Origin: Azospirillum brasilense | Lineage (GTDB): Bacteria; Pseudomonadota; Alphaproteobacteria; Azospirillales; Azospirillaceae | NCBI RefSeq assembly: GCF_005222205.1 | Contig: NZ_CP032349.1 | Coordinates: forward strand, 496,001-560,000 | Direction: 5' to 3' | DNA: 64,000 nucleotides | Part shown: positions 35,367-43,773 of the stretch, one piece after another | Layout: the number at the start of each line of letters is the position of its first letter | How positions within the stretch are numbered: the first letter of the stretch is position 1 | Position numbers and translations under genes: made by a program | The notes under the pieces: generated by a model | Database searches by the model: none | What the model saw: only the letters and a program-made list of their open reading frames with translations | What the model was told of the DNA's origin: nothing

Positions 35367-35441
35367 CCGCGGCCTTTCCCCTCCTCCGCACGCCGGGGGA
35401 GGGGAGCTTCCCTTTCCGCCTCTGATCCCGAGGAGACAGCC

Positions 35442-36254
35442 ATGACCCGCAGCGCCCTGAAGGCCGTCGCGGACGACCTCGACATCCCCTACTACAAGGC
35501 GGTCGGCGACGAATGCGCGCTGTTCGAGCACGCCTTCCGCCACCGCCTGCCGCTGCTGCTGAAGGGGCCGACGGGCTGCGGCAAGACGCGTTTCGTCTCG
35601 CACATGGCGGCCCGGCTGGGGCGTCCCCTCTACACCGTGTCCTGCCACGACGACCTGACCGCCGCCGACCTGACCGGGCGTTACCTGCTGAAGGGCGGCG
35701 ACACGGTGTGGGCGGACGGCCCGCTGACCCGCGCCGTGCGCGAAGGGGCGGTCTGCTACCTCGACGAGGTGGTGGAGGCGCGCAAGGACGTGACCGTCGT
35801 GCTCCACCCGCTGACCGACGACCGCCGCCTTCTGCCGCTCGACCGCACCGGCGAACTGCTGGAGGCGCCGGACGACTTCATGCTGGTCGTCTCCTACAAC
35901 CCCGGCTACCAGAACGTCCTGAAGACGCTGAAGCCCAGCACGCGCCAGCGCTTCCTCGCCATCGAATTCGACTTTCCGGCCCCGGAGGACGAGGCCGCCA
36001 TCGTCGCCCGCGAGAGCGGCCTGCCGGAAGCGCGCGTCGCCCCGCTGGTCCGTCTGGCCGGCGCGCTGCGCGCCTTGAAGGGCCAGGATCTGGAGGAAGG
36101 CGTCTCCACCCGCCTGCTCGTCTATTGCGCCACGCTGATCCGCTCCGGCGTCAAGCCCGAGCGGGCCATCCGCACCGCGCTGATCGAACCGCTGACCGAC
36201 GACGCCGACGTGCGGCAGGCGCTGCTGCGCGTGGCCGACATCGCCCTGGGGTAA
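35442..36254 (+). CDS. norQ: NorQ, MoxR-type AAA+ ATPase for nitric oxide reductase
   Basis: 270 aa. Walker A GPTGCGKTRF, Walker B VCYLDEVVEA, and the CbbQ/NirQ/NorQ C-terminal domain (GVSTRLLVYCATLIRSGVKP). With NorD it acts as a chaperone pair that inserts the metal (FeB) into NorB. The start follows GAGGAGACAG. It lies 75 bp after norB. Confidence 0.95.
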   Translation: MTRSALKAVADDLDIPYYKAVGDECALFEHAFRHRLPLLLKGPTGCGKTRFVSHMAARLGRPLYTVSCHDDLTAADLTGRYLLKGGDTVWADGPLTRAVREGAVCYLDEVVEARKDVTVVLHPLTDDRRLLPLDRTGELLEAPDDFMLVVSYNPGYQNVLKTLKPSTRQRFLAIEFDFPAPEDEAAIVARESGLPEARVAPLVRLAGALRALKGQDLEEGVSTRLLVYCATLIRSGVKPERAIRTALIEPLTDDADVRQALLRVADIALG

Positions 36255-36275
36255 GGGAAACAAGGGAAACGGATC

Positions 36276-38198
36276 ATGCTGTCGCTGCTTGAGCCCGAGG
36301 AGTTCATCGGCCGTCACTGGCACCGCCTGGTTGGCGGCCGGTCGAGCCTGCCGCGCCATCCGGACGCCGCGGTGACGCTGGAGGCGATCCGCCCGAGGCT
36401 GGCGGTGTTCTTCCGGGGGCTGGGCGGCGACCGGGGCGTGCGGCTGGCCGCCGCGGCGCGGGCCTCCTCCGGCCACCGGCTGTCGCTGCTGGAGCGCATC
36501 GGCCTCGGCACCGAACGGCTGGAGCGGCCGGCGCTGGACGGCGACGTGCTGCAGCTTCCCGCTGTGCTCGACGTGTTCCCCGACGCGGCGCTGAACGAGC
36601 GGCTCTACGAATGGCTGACCGCCTACTTTGCGCACGCCGAGGCCGATGGCGAGGCTGCCGCCGATCCGCTGCGGGCCGACCCTTTGCGGTCCGATGTGCG
36701 GGCGCTGCGGCAGGCCCAGGCGACCACCGCGCGGCTTCTCATGCGCTGGCCGGGGTTGGCCCGCCTGCACGGTGAGCTGTGCGCGGCGCTGCTCGCCGTC
36801 CGGCCCAAGCGCTCCCTGCCGAAGGACGAGGCGATGGTGGAGGCGGCGGTGCTGGCTCTGCTGGGCGCCGGTGACGGCGGCGCGGTGCTGGACGGTTCGG
36901 TCCCGCTGGACCGCTTCACCGCTTCGGCCGGCTACAAGCCGTTCCTGCCGGTGCCTCTGTGGGGCGAGGTGTCGGGTCCCCCGCGGTCCGGTGCCGCGGC
37001 GGATTCCGATGCGGTGGAGGATGGAGCGGCAGCCCCTTCCGCCGAAAGCGACGGCCAGCGCCGCAAGGCGACGCGGCGCGACAGTGATCAGGTGCAGCGC
37101 GAGGACCCGCTGATCCTGAACCGTTTCGAGAAGATCTTCGGTCTGGCGGAGATGATGAACATCCCCCGCCCGGTCGACGACGACGACGAGAACGCCGCCC
37201 GCCAGGCCGCCGACGACATGGAGGAGATCGCGCTGGCCCAGCACCGGCGCAAGCCCTCCACCCGGCTGAAGCTCGACCTCGATCTGGCGCCCACCGCCGT
37301 GGACGCGGCGCCCCTGACGGCGGTGCTGACCTATCCGGAATGGGACCATCGCCGCCGCGCCCATCACCCCGCCCACTGCCGCGTCGTCGCCGAGCCGGCG
37401 CCGGAGGATGGCGAGGATTGGACGCCCGACGAGGCGGCGCAGCGCCGCATCCGGCAGGTCCGCCGCCAGTTCGAGGCGCTGCGCCCGAAGCGCATGGTCT
37501 TCACCGGCCAGCCGGACGGCGACGATCTCGACCTCACCGCCCTGGTGCGCCGCTGCGCCGACCAGCGCGCGGGCGGGGCGGGCAGCGACCGCGTCTATCA
37601 GGCGGCGCGCAACGCGGCGCGCGATCTGGCGGTGGCGGTGCTGGTCGACACCTCGCTGTCGACCGACGGCTGGGTGGACGGGCACCGCGTGCTGGATGTC
37701 GAGAAGGAGGCCCTGCTGGCCCTGTCGAGCGGGCTGAACGCCTGCGGCGACCCGCACGCCATCTTCGCCTTCACCTCGAAGACGCGCGACTGGGTGCGTG
37801 TGCAGACGGTCAAGGAGTTCGACGAGCCCCTGAACGCCCGGGTGCAGCGCCGCGTGCAGGCGCTGAAGCCCGGCCATTACACCCGCATGGGAGCGGCGCT
37901 GCGCCACACCGCCGCGCGTCTGGCGGAACGGCCCAACCGCCACCGCCTGCTGATCCTGCTGTCGGACGGCAAGCCCAACGACGTGGACCATTACGAGGGG
38001 CGCTATGGCATCGAGGACACCCGCGTGGCGATCCAGGAGGCCCGCCGCCAGGGCATCGCCCTGTTCGGCATCACCGTGGACGCGGAGGCGCGCGACTATT
38101 TCCCCTACCTGTTCGGCCGGGGCGGCTACGCGATCTTCCCCCAGGTGACGCATCTGACCAAGGCGCTGCCGGCGCTGTACCGGCAGGTGGTGGGATAG
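36276..38198 (+). CDS. norD: NorD, von Willebrand A-domain activator of nitric oxide reductase
   Basis: 640 aa. The N-terminal helical region is of low similarity to other families; the C-terminal vWA domain carries the MIDAS motif DTSLS (AVLVDTSLSTDGWVDGH) and LILLSDGKPNDVDHY. An acidic, variable linker (about residues 235-300) lies between. It works with NorQ to activate NorCB. It ends the nor operon, followed by a hairpin terminator and a convergent gene. Confidence 0.95.
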   Translation: MLSLLEPEEFIGRHWHRLVGGRSSLPRHPDAAVTLEAIRPRLAVFFRGLGGDRGVRLAAAARASSGHRLSLLERIGLGTERLERPALDGDVLQLPAVLDVFPDAALNERLYEWLTAYFAHAEADGEAAADPLRADPLRSDVRALRQAQATTARLLMRWPGLARLHGELCAALLAVRPKRSLPKDEAMVEAAVLALLGAGDGGAVLDGSVPLDRFTASAGYKPFLPVPLWGEVSGPPRSGAAADSDAVEDGAAAPSAESDGQRRKATRRDSDQVQREDPLILNRFEKIFGLAEMMNIPRPVDDDDENAARQAADDMEEIALAQHRRKPSTRLKLDLDLAPTAVDAAPLTAVLTYPEWDHRRRAHHPAHCRVVAEPAPEDGEDWTPDEAAQRRIRQVRRQFEALRPKRMVFTGQPDGDDLDLTALVRRCADQRAGGAGSDRVYQAARNAARDLAVAVLVDTSLSTDGWVDGHRVLDVEKEALLALSSGLNACGDPHAIFAFTSKTRDWVRVQTVKEFDEPLNARVQRRVQALKPGHYTRMGAALRHTAARLAERPNRHRLLILLSDGKPNDVDHYEGRYGIEDTRVAIQEARRQGIALFGITVDAEARDYFPYLFGRGGYAIFPQVTHLTKALPALYRQVVG

Positions 38199-38223
38199 CG
38201 CCCAGGACGATCCTCTTAAAATC

Positions 38224-38260
38224 CCCTCTCCCCTCAGGGGAGAGGGCTATAATGGTTTTT
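38224..38260 (+). terminator. Terminator hairpin after norD
   Basis: A perfect 10-bp stem, CCCTCTCCCC at 38224-38233 and GGGGAGAGGG at 38237-38246, a three-base loop, then a T5 run at 38256. An ATTTTAA on the other strand side lets it serve the convergent ferritin-like gene too. Confidence 0.7.
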
Positions 38261-38270
38261 GGATAAGTCT

Positions 38271-39173
38271 TTAGCTCGCTGCGTCGGTCCGCTCCGCCAG
38301 CAGCGCGAGGTGTCCCACCACGGCCTCCTGAAGGCGCAGGGATTCGGTCAGGACCAACTCGTCGGTCGCCTGGGCCGCCACGTCGCCGAAGGCCTCGGCG
38401 AGCCGTTCGGACGCGGCGACCGCCGCGCGCAGGCAGGCGGGCGCGGTGTCGGGAGCGGCGCTCTGCGATGGCGCCGCGCCGGAGCCGGACGGAATCAACG
38501 CCCGCTCATCTTCGGCGATGCGGGTCAGCAGCGCGGCGCCGTCACCGTCGCCCAGGGCGAGCAGGCGCGCTGCCAGAGCGCCGTGCTCGGCGGCGGTGGC
38601 GGCTAGCAGGGCGGCGGCCAGCCGTTCCAGCTCCGCAGGCGTGTCCGCGCGGGTCGGCTTGTGCTCCGCCCGGCCCCGTTCGCGGCGGAAGGCCTTGCGG
38701 CGCTCGCGGCGGAGCAGGGCGGCGTGGCGGAGTTCCTCGCGGGCCAGCGCCTCGGCGTGGGTGCGGACCGGCTCGTCCGTGGCGCTGGCGGCGATGTAGC
38801 TGTAGAAGGCGAAGGCGCGCTGCTCGTTGACCACCGCCAGCGACAGCGCCTGATAGGGCGTCAGCCGCGTCCGCTCGGTCAGCTCCTCCCAGGAGGCGGC
38901 AAGCTCCGGCGGCAGGCGCCAGAGGAAGGCCGGCGCGTCGGGGGCGGGGCGGCCGAGGCTGTGCGCCCAGCCGTCCACCGCCTGCACATGGTCCTGCTCC
39001 TCGGCGATCAGGGCGCGGAAGGTGGTGGCGGTGTCGGTCTCGCCGCGCTGGTCCATCAGGGCCGCCAACTGGGTGTAGCGGCGCACCGCCTCCTGCTCCA
39101 GCGCCAGCGCGATGCCGAGAAGCTCGTCCAGCGAGCGGACTCCGCCCTGTGGTTCATGGTGCAGCAACGGCAT
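38271..39173 (-). CDS. Ferritin-like diiron protein (rubrerythrin type, no rubredoxin)
   Basis: 300 aa. The four-helix diiron ligands are complete in the first half: E26/E28 (ALEQE), E59-x2-H62 (AEEQDH), E117 (VNEQRA) and E147-x2-H150 (REELRH). There is no rubredoxin-type Cys4 iron site. The second half (from about residue 165) is Ala-rich, helical and lacks ligands. It may handle peroxide, oxygen or iron during the oxic/anoxic switch. It sits between nor and nos and is divergent from nosR, sharing the 214-bp region with two FNR-type boxes. Confidence 0.8.
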   Translation of the reverse strand: MPLLHHEPQGGVRSLDELLGIALALEQEAVRRYTQLAALMDQRGETDTATTFRALIAEEQDHVQAVDGWAHSLGRPAPDAPAFLWRLPPELAASWEELTERTRLTPYQALSLAVVNEQRAFAFYSYIAASATDEPVRTHAEALAREELRHAALLRRERRKAFRRERGRAEHKPTRADTPAELERLAAALLAATAAEHGALAARLLALGDGDGAALLTRIAEDERALIPSGSGAAPSQSAAPDTAPACLRAAVAASERLAEAFGDVAAQATDELVLTESLRLQEAVVGHLALLAERTDAAS

Positions 39174-39286
39174 GGAAACCCCCGGTCGCGAGTGAACTTC
39201 GCCTAAAATGCAATCGATAGTCCCGCCCGATCAGCAATCGTACGGAGCCTGGAGACGAGGATAGTCCGGCTTCATTTTTCCGTGAC

Positions 39287-39300
39287 TTGACGGCGGTCAA
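39287..39300. promoter_or_regulatory. FNR/DNR-type box in the ferritin-like/nosR divergent region
   Basis: TTGAC-GGCG-GTCAA. Centred 94 bp before the nosR start and 120 bp before the ferritin-like gene start. At the usual activator position (-41.5) it would place a nosR transcription start near 39335. Confidence 0.8.
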
Positions 39301-39355
39301 GAACAGCGGCCCGAACCTGCGGTCTCATGGGCGCGTCAACGGGGCCTGCGGTCCC

Positions 39356-39369
39356 TTGATCAAGATCAA
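39356..39369. promoter_or_regulatory. Second FNR-type box, overlapping the nosR leader
   Basis: TTGAT-CAAG-ATCAA, the exact FNR consensus halves. It is centred only 25 bp before the nosR ATG, too close to activate nosR itself from -41.5; it could repress nosR, or activate the divergent gene. Confidence 0.7.
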
Positions 39370-39387
39370 GACTTCAAGGCAAGGGCG

Positions 39388-41652
39388 ATGGTTGTGGACT
39401 TCTTGCGGGGAACACGCGCACTGGTGGTGGGGCTGCTGATCCTGCTGGCCGGTCTCGGCACGGCGGACGCCGCCGAAGCGCTGCTGGCGCGGTATCTCGG
39501 CACGGTCCAGCCGGGGGATTTCGCCGCCGGGGCGGACCGCTTCGGCGCCCCCCTGCCGAACGCGCCGCTGGTTCCCGTCTACAAGGGCGACGCGCTGGTC
39601 GGCCACGCCTTCCTGACCTCCGACTTCGTGAACACGACCGGCTATTCGGGCCGTCCGATCCATGTGATGGTCGGGCTGGCGCCGGACGGCACGGTGACCG
39701 GGGCGAAGCTGGTCGACCATCACGAGCCCATCGTCCTGATCGGCATCCCGCCCGCCAAGGTCAACGCCTTCATCGACGGCTACGTCGGCAAGAACGTGCT
39801 GACCCTGGCCTCGCAGAGCGCGTCCAGCCCGCCGGTGGACATCGTGTCCGGCGCCACCGTGACGGTGATGGTGATCGGCGATTCGATCATCCGTTCCGGC
39901 AAGAAGGTGCTGCAGGCGCTGGGCGCGCCGGGGGCGGCGGAGGCCGCGCCGACCGTGACCCGCAGCCTCGACCTGTCCAAGACCGGAGTCGAGGCAAAGG
40001 ACCGGGAAGATTGGGCCACGTTGGTCGGCGACGGCTCGGTGCGCCGCCTGACGCTGACGGTGGGCGAGGTCAACGCCGCCTTCGAGCGCACCGGCAAGGC
40101 CGAGGCCGCCGCCCGTCCCGAGGCCGGCGACCCGAACGACGGCTTCATCGACCTCTACGCCGCGCTCGCTACTATTCCCGCCGTCGGCCGCTCCCTGCTG
40201 GGCGACGCGGAATACGAGGCGCTGGTGCAGCGGCTGAAGCCGGGCCAGCACGCCATCGTCGTGGCCGGTCAGGGGCGCTATTCCTTCAAGGGCTCGGGCT
40301 ATGTGCGCGGCGGCATCTTCGACCGTTTCGAGCTGGTCCAGCACGAGGGCGCCATCCGCTTCCGCGACCGTCTGCACAAGCGCCTGGGCTCCCTGGCCGC
40401 GGCGGGCGCGCCGGACTTCCCCGAGATCGGCCTGTTCGTCATCCCCGAAGAGGCCGGTTTCAACCCCGCCGACCCCTGGCGCCTGCAACTGCTGGTCCAG
40501 CGCGCGACCGCGGCGCTCGACAAGGCCTTCGTCACCTTCGACCTCGGCTACCAGCCGCCGGAGAAGTTCCTGAAGGTCGAGCCGGTGGCCGCTCCTGCCG
40601 CTGCCGCGACAGTGGCGCCTGTGTCCGCCGCCCTGGCGGAACCGGACGCGGCCGAGGAGATCCCGCTGTGGCGGCGCATCTGGGAGAACCGGCTGTTCGA
40701 CATCGCCGTGCTGGCGAGCGCGATCCTGCTGCTGACCGGAATCTTCTTCTTCCAGGATCAGCTCGTGAAGCGCCCGGCCCTCTACGAGCGGGTGCGCATC
40801 GGGTTCCTCGTCTTCACGCTGGTCTGGCTCGGCTGGTACGCGACGGCCCAGCTGTCGGTGGTCAACGTGCTGACCTTCGCCAACGCGCTGCGCACCGACT
40901 TCCGCTGGGACTATTTCCTGATGGACCCGCTGGTGTTCATCCTGTGGTTCTCGGTCGCCGCGTCGCTGCTGTTCTGGGGCCGGGGCGCCTTCTGCGGCTG
41001 GCTGTGCCCGTTCGGCGCGCTGCAGGAGCTAGCCTCCAAGGCCGCCAAGAAGCTCGGCGTCCGTCAGATCGCCGTGCCCTTCGGGCTGCACCAGCGGCTG
41101 TGGCCGATCAAGTACATGATCTTCCTGCTGCTGTTCGGCCTGTCGCTGACCTCGTTGGCGACGGCGGAGAAGGCGGCGGAGGTCGAGCCCTTCAAGACCG
41201 CGATCATCCTGCATTTCGTCCGCGACTGGTGGTTCGTCCTGTTCGCCGTGGCCCTGATCGCCGCCGGCCTGTTCATCGAGCGCTTCTTCTGCCGCTACCT
41301 GTGCCCGCTGGGTGCTGCGCTCGCCATCCCCGGCCGGATGCGGATGTTCGACTGGCTGCGCCGCTACAAGGAATGCGGCAACCCGTGCCGGCGCTGCGCC
41401 AACGAGTGCCCGGTCCAGGCGATCCACCCCGACGGCTCGATCAACCCCAACGAATGCATCCAGTGCCTCCACTGCCAGGTGCTCTACCACCACGACCGCA
41501 AATGCCCGGTCATGATCCAGAAGCGCCTGAAGCGGGAGCGCCGCGACGCCACCCAATCCACTAGTGCGGTTGCCGAGGCCAAGCCCCGCGCCGCCGTGCT
41601 GACCACCGATCCCGCCACCGGGCGCCTGTCCGCCCGGCCGGAAGGACTTTGA
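39388..41652 (+). CDS. nosR: NosR, membrane iron-sulfur flavoprotein for nitrous oxide reduction
   Basis: 754 aa. A signal helix is followed by a periplasmic FMN-binding domain (the covalent-FMN threonine region PPVDIVSGATVTVMVI near residue 155), several membrane helices from about 435, and cytoplasmic polyferredoxin motifs: CGWLCPFGALQ, CRYLCPLGAAL, then CGNPCRRCANECP and CIQCLHCQVLYHHDRKCP. It feeds electrons from the quinol pool towards NosZ and is needed for nosZ expression. Two FNR-type boxes lie upstream. Followed by nosZ after 52 bp. Confidence 0.96.
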   Translation: MVVDFLRGTRALVVGLLILLAGLGTADAAEALLARYLGTVQPGDFAAGADRFGAPLPNAPLVPVYKGDALVGHAFLTSDFVNTTGYSGRPIHVMVGLAPDGTVTGAKLVDHHEPIVLIGIPPAKVNAFIDGYVGKNVLTLASQSASSPPVDIVSGATVTVMVIGDSIIRSGKKVLQALGAPGAAEAAPTVTRSLDLSKTGVEAKDREDWATLVGDGSVRRLTLTVGEVNAAFERTGKAEAAARPEAGDPNDGFIDLYAALATIPAVGRSLLGDAEYEALVQRLKPGQHAIVVAGQGRYSFKGSGYVRGGIFDRFELVQHEGAIRFRDRLHKRLGSLAAAGAPDFPEIGLFVIPEEAGFNPADPWRLQLLVQRATAALDKAFVTFDLGYQPPEKFLKVEPVAAPAAAATVAPVSAALAEPDAAEEIPLWRRIWENRLFDIAVLASAILLLTGIFFFQDQLVKRPALYERVRIGFLVFTLVWLGWYATAQLSVVNVLTFANALRTDFRWDYFLMDPLVFILWFSVAASLLFWGRGAFCGWLCPFGALQELASKAAKKLGVRQIAVPFGLHQRLWPIKYMIFLLLFGLSLTSLATAEKAAEVEPFKTAIILHFVRDWWFVLFAVALIAAGLFIERFFCRYLCPLGAALAIPGRMRMFDWLRRYKECGNPCRRCANECPVQAIHPDGSINPNECIQCLHCQVLYHHDRKCPVMIQKRLKRERRDATQSTSAVAEAKPRAAVLTTDPATGRLSARPEGL

Positions 41653-41704
41653 CCCACCAGGTCGAAACAAGAGCCCCGTAAGGGGACATCGAAGGAGCTG
41701 ACTC

Positions 41705-43648
41705 ATGTCGGAAACAAAGGCGTCGAACATCAAGGTTGAGCGGACGGGCATGAACCGCCGCGATCTTCTGGGGGGCACCGCCAAGGCGGCGGCGCTGGCC
41801 GGGATCGCCGGCGCGGTGGCCGGCGGCACGGCGGGCGGCGCGCTGTTCGGCGCCGGTCCGGCCGAGGCCGCCGGGTCGGGCAACCAGAAGTACGAGGTCA
41901 AGCCGGGCGATCTCGACGAATACTACGTCTTCCACTCCGGCGGCCAGTCGGGTGAGCTGCGCATCCTCGGCCTGCCCAGCATGCGCGAGCTGCACCGCAT
42001 CCCGGTGTTCAACCGTTGCAGCGCCTCCGGCTGGGGGCTGACCAACGAAAGCCGCAAGATCCTGACCGAGGGTCTGACCGAGGAGAACCGGAAGTATCTG
42101 GCCAACCACGGCGGCACCTGGCTGAACGGCGACCTGCACCACCCGCACATGTCCTTCACCGACGGCACCTACGACGGGCGCTACATCTTCGTGAACGACA
42201 AGGCGAACACCCGCGTCGCCCGCATCCGCTGCGACATCATGAAGGTCGATAAGATCATCGACATTCCGAACGTCTCGGCGATCCACGGCCTGCGTCTGCA
42301 GAAGTACCCGCGCACCGGCTACGTCTTCGCGAACGCCGAGCAGCTCGTTCCGATGCCGAACGACGGCAAGAACGTCGATCCGAAGAACTACCGGACGCAC
42401 TTCTCCGCCATCGACGGCGACAGCATGACGGTGTCGTGGCAGGTCCGGGTGGACGGCAACCTCGACAACACCGAGGCGGACTACCAGGGCAAATACGCCT
42501 TCTCGACCTGCTACAACTCCGAAAGCGGCGTGACCACCGCGGAGATGACGGCGAACGAGCAGGACTGGATCGTCATCTTCAACATCAAGCGCATCGAAGA
42601 GGCGGTGAAGGCCGGCAAGGTCGAGGTGATGCACGGCGTCCCGGTCGTGGACGGCCGCCACGGTTCGCCCTTCACCCGCTACGTCCCGATCCCCAACAGC
42701 CCGCACGGCATCAACGCCGCACCCGACGGCATCCACGTCACCATCAACGGCAAGCTGTCGCCGACGGTGTCGGTGATGGACGTCCGCCTGCTCGACGACC
42801 TGTTCGACGACAAGATCAAGCCGCGGGACGTCATCGTGGCCGAGCCGCAACTGGGCCTCGGGCCTCTGCACACCGCCTATGACGGGCGCGGCAACGGCTA
42901 CACCACGCTGTTCCTCGACAGCCAGATCGTGAAGTGGAACATCGACAAGGCCAAGCGCGCCTACAAGGGCGAGAAGGTCGATCCGATCATCCAGAAGCTG
43001 GACGTGCACTATCAGCCGGGTCACACCCACTCCTCCATGGGCCAGACCAAGGACGCCGACGGCAAGTGGCTGATGGTGCTGAACAAGTTCTCCAAGGACC
43101 GCTTCCTCAACGTCGGTCCGAGCAAGCCGGAGAACGACCAGCTCATCGACATCTCGGGCGACGAGATGAAGCTGGTTCACGACGGCCCGACCTACGCCGA
43201 GCCGCACGACACGCTGATCGTCCACCGCTCCAAGCTGAACCCGAAGAGCGTCTTCACCCGCGACGACCCGATGTGGGAGGAGGCCCGCCAGCAGGCCAAG
43301 AAGGACGGCGTCAACCTGGACGACGACGCCAAGGTGATCCGCGAGGGCAACAAGGTCCGCGTCTACATGTGGCAGCGCGCTCCGGCCTACGGGCTTGAGG
43401 AGTTCACGGTCCGCCAAGGCGACGAGGTGACGCTCTACATCTCCAACATGGACGATGTGGACGATCTGACCCACGGCTTCACCCTGTCGAACCACGGCAT
43501 CGCCATGGAGATCGGGCCGCAGCAGACCAGCTCGGTCACCTTCATCGCCGAGCGTCCGGGCGTGCACTGGTACTATTGCCAGTGGTTCTGCCACGCCCTG
43601 CACATGGAGATGGGCGGCCGCATGATCGTCGAGCCGCGCGCCACCTGA
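41705..43648 (+). CDS. nosZ: Nitrous oxide reductase, clade I (Tat-exported)
   Basis: 647 aa. Tat signal MNRRDLLGGTAKAAA places it in clade I. The seven-bladed propeller with the CuZ histidines covers the main part (DLHHPHMSFTDG among them). The C-terminal cupredoxin domain has the CuA ligands C625, C629, H633 and M636 (YYCQWFCHALHMEM). It reduces N2O to N2 in the periplasm. AAGGAG precedes the ATG. A GC-rich repeat lies between nosZ and nosD. Confidence 0.98.
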   Translation: MSETKASNIKVERTGMNRRDLLGGTAKAAALAGIAGAVAGGTAGGALFGAGPAEAAGSGNQKYEVKPGDLDEYYVFHSGGQSGELRILGLPSMRELHRIPVFNRCSASGWGLTNESRKILTEGLTEENRKYLANHGGTWLNGDLHHPHMSFTDGTYDGRYIFVNDKANTRVARIRCDIMKVDKIIDIPNVSAIHGLRLQKYPRTGYVFANAEQLVPMPNDGKNVDPKNYRTHFSAIDGDSMTVSWQVRVDGNLDNTEADYQGKYAFSTCYNSESGVTTAEMTANEQDWIVIFNIKRIEEAVKAGKVEVMHGVPVVDGRHGSPFTRYVPIPNSPHGINAAPDGIHVTINGKLSPTVSVMDVRLLDDLFDDKIKPRDVIVAEPQLGLGPLHTAYDGRGNGYTTLFLDSQIVKWNIDKAKRAYKGEKVDPIIQKLDVHYQPGHTHSSMGQTKDADGKWLMVLNKFSKDRFLNVGPSKPENDQLIDISGDEMKLVHDGPTYAEPHDTLIVHRSKLNPKSVFTRDDPMWEEARQQAKKDGVNLDDDAKVIREGNKVRVYMWQRAPAYGLEEFTVRQGDEVTLYISNMDDVDDLTHGFTLSNHGIAMEIGPQQTSSVTFIAERPGVHWYYCQWFCHALHMEMGGRMIVEPRAT

Positions 43649-43656
43649 GGCACCGT

Positions 43657-43746
43657 TTGCCCCCACCCCAACCCCTCCCCCGCTGACGCAGGGGAGGGGC
43701 TCAATTCCCTCCCCTGCGAAGCGGGGGAGGGTCAGGGAGGGGGCAA
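43657..43746. repeat. GC-rich palindromic intergenic repeat, copy 2 (inside the nos operon)
   Basis: A 90-bp element bounded by TTGCCCCC and GGGGGCAA, with a near-perfect inverted repeat at 43673-43731 (26-bp arms with a small internal bulge). It is the same family as the copy at 9874. On RNA it would form a very stable hairpin right after the nosZ stop, possibly tuning nosDFYL expression or protecting the nosZ end. Confidence 0.78.
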
Positions 43747-43773
43747 TGGTTCTTCGATTGCAGGATTTCGTAG

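Noticed and set aside
33960..38153. A 1397-codon open frame on the minus strand opposite norB, norQ and norD
   Set aside because: It is a shadow of the real genes caused by high GC. It has no family motifs and an Arg/Gln/His/Gly-rich composition, while norBQD on the plus strand carry clear motifs.
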